A DNA stretch of 7,681 nucleotides from positions 1 to 7,681 of the forward strand of contig NZ_DGLI01000011.1 in the NCBI RefSeq assembly GCF_002387895.1, in the 5' to 3' direction. Each line of letters opens with the position of its first letter. The stretch's first letter is position 1. The translations under genes were made by a program, and so were the position numbers. The stretch is from Clostridium sp. UBA4548. Its GTDB lineage: Bacteria > Bacillota > Clostridia > Clostridiales > Clostridiaceae. Below the pieces are notes generated by a model. The model made no database searches. It was not told where the DNA came from and saw nothing but the letters and a program-made list of their open reading frames with translations. This document shows positions 5,123-7,681 of this stretch, piece after piece.

Positions 5123-6754
5123 ATGGGAACAGACAAAAATGGTCAGAGACAAAAGAAAAACAAGGTTTTATTAGGAATTATTATAGGGGCAATTGTTTTA
5201 GCAGTATCGATACCCACTGCGGTTTATTCCTATAGCTCAAATCAGTACAACAATCTTGTGAGCTTAGGGGATAAGGCTTTGGAAAGTGAAAACTTTGATG
5301 AAGCAGAAAAGTATTATAAGGAAGCACTAAATCGTAAAAATAAAAATAGTAGCGAAATAGATGAAAAGCTTTCCATGGTAAATTCAATTAAGGAAGCAAA
5401 GGAGCTTTATAGTGAAGGTGAAAAACTTTTAGCTGATAAAAATTACTTAGAAGCAATAGATGTGTTTAAGAAGATTAAAAGTGTAGGAAGATATGGAAAG
5501 GACTCTCAGGATAAGATTACACAGGCCAGCAGAGCATATGTTGAAGAGAATCTTGCTAAAGCTAAATTAGAAATAGATAATAAAAGATATAGTGAGGCAA
5601 TTGGGTTTCTAGATATTATCTTAAAGTTTGACGAAACAAATAAAGAGGCTTTAGCATTAAAAGCTGAGTACAATAAGGAACTTGTAGGTATGACAGAAAA
5701 GGAAAGTGATAGCAAGGGGACAAAGGTTACAGGGAGAAGCACAAGTACTAGTACGGGAACAGCAAAAGGCAATACAAATAGTTCTAGCAAAAACACCAAT
5801 ACAAGTTCTGCACCAAACCCTGCGCCTGTAACAGTATTCAGCTATGGCAACACTACAGGCAATATAATAAATGGGTCAGGAACTGCCTTTGATGGGGAGT
5901 TTATATATTTTACTAACAGGAGTGATGCGGATAAAATCTATAAAGTTAAACCTGATGATTCTGGGTTAACAAAAGTCACTGATAGTCCAGGATACAGTAT
6001 AAATATAGTAGGGGAATGGATTTATTACTCATCAGGCATGTATGACATGGGCATATATAAGGTTAAAAAAGATGGGTCTAATAAAGCTAAGCTTGTTGAC
6101 GGCATGATAATGTCAATTAATGTGGTAGGTGAATGGATATATTATACTTATCCACCGGAAGAAAATGGTGTTGGAATATATAAAATTAAAGTTGATGGAT
6201 CTAATAAAACAAAAATCTCTGTAAATGATAATGACCTTGATACAGATGATAATTTAGAAATGGTGGTTGTAGGGGAATGGATATACACCAATCTTCTAAG
6301 TAAAAAAGAGGCTAAGACATTACTATGTAGAATAAAAATAGATGGTACTAAGGTAGAAAGAATACTAGATAGTGGTACACGTCGTTTGGCCATTAGCAGT
6401 GACTGGCTGTATTATGTAAGGTATAATGGAGCTATTGAGAAAATGAAGGTTGATGGAAGTAATAGAGCTACAATATACAAGCCTAATAAATTTGAGCCTA
6501 GTAGCATAAATATTTCTGGCAATAAGATCTTTTTCAGTGCTGATAATGAGAGCGCTAGTGAAAGAGAGGAGCATTATGGTTTATATAGGATAGACATGGA
6601 TGGATCAGGATTTACAAGGTTATCTAAAAGCTGGTGCAGATACTTCGCTATATCCTCAAACTGGATTTATTTTAGTGCAGTAGATGGTGAAAGATGGCGA
6701 ATAAAAACAGATGGAACTGAAGAAGGAAAAGTTTCAGAAAAGCTAGTTAGGTAA
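5123..6754 (+). CDS. membrane-anchored TPR-like and seven-repeat propeller protein (DUF5050-like)
   Basis: The 543-residue protein is predicted to be outside the cell on a single anchor. A basic N-terminus (to about residue 14) is followed by one hydrophobic helix at about 15-36. Residues 40-185 hold TPR-like helical pairs (e.g. LGDKALESENFDEAEKYYKEA and LYSEGEKLLADKNYLEAIDVF). About 187-238 is a Ser/Thr/Asn/Gly-rich linker. From about 250 to the end there are seven repeats of the kind (V)GEWIYY...IYKVK.DGS, with W-I/L-Y-Y/F and K-DG signatures, expected to form one beta-propeller. The repeat type matches DUF5050-like domains known from clostridial surface and two-domain proteins; the ligand is unknown. 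The start is set by GGGGGAG at 5112-5118. It is flanked by a gene-less region and by its own terminator, so it is monocistronic. It may sense or bind an extracellular molecule or wall component (inference). Confidence 0.85.
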   Translation: MGTDKNGQRQKKNKVLLGIIIGAIVLAVSIPTAVYSYSSNQYNNLVSLGDKALESENFDEAEKYYKEALNRKNKNSSEIDEKLSMVNSIKEAKELYSEGEKLLADKNYLEAIDVFKKIKSVGRYGKDSQDKITQASRAYVEENLAKAKLEIDNKRYSEAIGFLDIILKFDETNKEALALKAEYNKELVGMTEKESDSKGTKVTGRSTSTSTGTAKGNTNSSSKNTNTSSAPNPAPVTVFSYGNTTGNIINGSGTAFDGEFIYFTNRSDADKIYKVKPDDSGLTKVTDSPGYSINIVGEWIYYSSGMYDMGIYKVKKDGSNKAKLVDGMIMSINVVGEWIYYTYPPEENGVGIYKIKVDGSNKTKISVNDNDLDTDDNLEMVVVGEWIYTNLLSKKEAKTLLCRIKIDGTKVERILDSGTRRLAISSDWLYYVRYNGAIEKMKVDGSNRATIYKPNKFEPSSINISGNKIFFSADNESASEREEHYGLYRIDMDGSGFTRLSKSWCRYFAISSNWIYFSAVDGERWRIKTDGTEEGKVSEKLVR

Positions 6755-6805
6755 AAGAATATATTATAGGTTAATTACATTTAAAGAAGTTATATAGTAT
6801 AATTT

Positions 6806-6839
6806 AGCAGATAGGTTAAGCCTATCTGCTTATTTTTTT
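6806..6839 (+). terminator. strong intrinsic terminator
   Basis: AGCAGATAGG (6806-6815) pairs perfectly with CCTATCTGCT (6821-6830) over 10 bp with a TTAAG loop. TATTTTTTT follows. It separates the 5123 gene from truA. Confidence 0.9.
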
Positions 6840-6849
6840 CTAGTTAGAG

Positions 6850-6855
6850 TATAAT
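6850..6855 (+). promoter_or_regulatory. candidate -10 element for truA
   Basis: A perfect TATAAT lies 49 bases before the truA ATG, just after the upstream terminator. No good -35 hexamer is visible at 16-18 bases upstream, where the terminator stem lies, so the promoter is only tentative. Confidence 0.35.
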
Positions 6856-6904
6856 AGTTATGACATAGCAAAAGTAAAACCATTAGAAAGTAGGAGAAAC
6901 CTTA

Positions 6905-7642
6905 ATGAAAAATATAAAACTTACACTTCAATATGATGGCAGTAAATATAAAGGCTGGCAAAAGCAAAAGGAAGAGGATAATACCATTCAAGGAAAGTTA
7001 GAAGCTCTTCTTAGCAAGATGACAGAAGAGGAGATACAAGTTCATGGTTGTGGTAGAACTGATGCAGGAGTTCATGCTCTAAATTACGTGGCAAACTTCC
7101 AAACTACCAAGGATTTAGCCCCAGGATACATATTAGACTACTGCTATAAATATCTACCTCAAGATATACAAGTAACTGAGGTGAAAGAAGTGCCTTTAAA
7201 GTTTCATGCAAGATATAATGCTAAAAGTAAAACTTATGTGTACAGCATATATAACAATAAGTATAGAGATGTGTTTAATCTTAAGCACTGTACTCATGTA
7301 GAAGAGCCTCTTAACATTGATGCCATGAGAGAAGCTACTAAGTACTTAATAGGAACCCATGATTTTCAAAGTTTTACAACTTTAAAATCAAAAACTAAAT
7401 CCACTGTAAGAACAATAAACTCTATAGAATTCACAAAAGAGGGGGATTACATCAACATAAGCTATACAGGAGATGGATTCCTAATGAACATGGTAAGAAT
7501 AATTACAGGCACCTTAATAGAAGTAGGTCTTGGAATTATAACTCCAGAGGAAGTTGAAGTTATAAGAGATAAAAAGGAAAGAAAGTATGCAAAGGCAGTA
7601 GCCGAAGCTAAGGGCCTTTTCCTAAAGGAAGTTAATTATTAA
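6905..7642 (+). CDS. truA: tRNA pseudouridine synthase A (TruA)
   Basis: TruA converts uridine to pseudouridine at positions 38-40 in the anticodon arm of several tRNAs, in the cytoplasm. The 245-residue length is normal for bacterial TruA. The N-terminus has the family's YDG...GWQ.Q motif (residues 10-21). The catalytic block GCGRTDAGVHA lies at about 48-58, with the nucleophile Asp at 53. FHARYNAKSKTY and the late GDGFLMNMVRIITGTL block, both typical of TruA, are also present. The start is ATG at 6905 with AGGAG at 6892-6896, 8 bases upstream. In many Firmicutes truA sits in the ribosomal-protein/ecf cluster. Here it stands alone after a terminator, which fits the second truA copy that clostridia often carry (inference). 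The gene looks complete and unmodified. Confidence 0.95.
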   Translation: MKNIKLTLQYDGSKYKGWQKQKEEDNTIQGKLEALLSKMTEEEIQVHGCGRTDAGVHALNYVANFQTTKDLAPGYILDYCYKYLPQDIQVTEVKEVPLKFHARYNAKSKTYVYSIYNNKYRDVFNLKHCTHVEEPLNIDAMREATKYLIGTHDFQSFTTLKSKTKSTVRTINSIEFTKEGDYINISYTGDGFLMNMVRIITGTLIEVGLGIITPEEVEVIRDKKERKYAKAVAEAKGLFLKEVNY

Positions 7643-7681
7643 TAAAAAAAGCGTGCTTAATGAACTAGACCCTATTTTTTG

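Noticed and set aside
5181..6574. Four minus-strand ORFs of 68-97 residues
   Set aside because: All lie inside the well-supported 5123-6754 gene and have no start signals or recognisable domains; they are shadows.
6774..6803. ATTACA with TATAAT at 18-base spacing as a truA promoter
   Set aside because: Transcription would begin within or just before the terminator hairpin at 6806-6839, so it would not serve truA well. The TATAAT at 6850 is better placed.
7643..7681. Sequence after truA as a terminator
   Set aside because: There is an A-run and a terminal T-run but no pairing stem within the window, which ends before it could be judged.

Overview
The window is very AT-rich. It has strong purine-rich ribosome binding sites (AGGAG, AAGGAAGGG, GGGGGAG), GTG/TTG-capable starts and classic hairpin-plus-T-run terminators. 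Together with the protein types (Rhs/WapA cores, a DUF5050-like propeller protein, TruA), this points to a low-GC Firmicute, most likely a Clostridium or close relative. That assignment is inference from style, not from a database match. Every supported gene is on the + strand.

Left part (1-4434): this looks like a 'graveyard' of C-terminal modules shed by an Rhs/WapA-type polymorphic toxin. The repeating plan is a fragment of the Rhs core with its variable toxin tip, then a small immunity-like gene, then a hairpin. Two tandem, related three-helix membrane proteins (2-322 and 512-811) open the window. Next come a doubtful 44-residue ORF (958-1092), a 59-residue two-helix membrane protein (1176-1355) and a hairpin (1418-1456). 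A multiply frameshifted Rhs core with a Gly/Ala-rich, membrane-active-looking tip (1477-2131) is followed by a four-helix membrane protein (2162-2542) and a hairpin (2561-2595). A second Rhs core has one frameshift and a basic tip (2641-3304). It is followed by an unusual protein joining an HExxH metallopeptidase-like domain to TPR repeats (3325-4434) and by a strong terminator (4475-4503). The toxin cores are broken, but the immunity-position genes keep open frames and good ribosome binding sites. That is the pattern expected if they are retained as orphan immunity genes.

Middle (4504-5122): there is no intact gene. It holds a frameshifted relic of the HNH-containing C-terminus of a group II intron-encoded reverse transcriptase/maturase (4588-4754). 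After that comes a possible promoter and leader for the next gene, containing a 10-base match to the T-box core and a terminator-like hairpin.

Right part (5123-7642): this side is ordinary. A 543-residue membrane-anchored protein has TPR-like helices, a Ser/Thr/Asn-rich linker and seven propeller-type repeats (5123-6754). It has its own perfect terminator (6806-6839). Then truA, tRNA pseudouridine synthase A, is intact with its catalytic Asp (6905-7642).

The best candidate for something undescribed is the HExxH-TPR protein immediately behind the basic Rhs tip. It occupies the immunity position but carries what looks like a complete zinc-peptidase signature.
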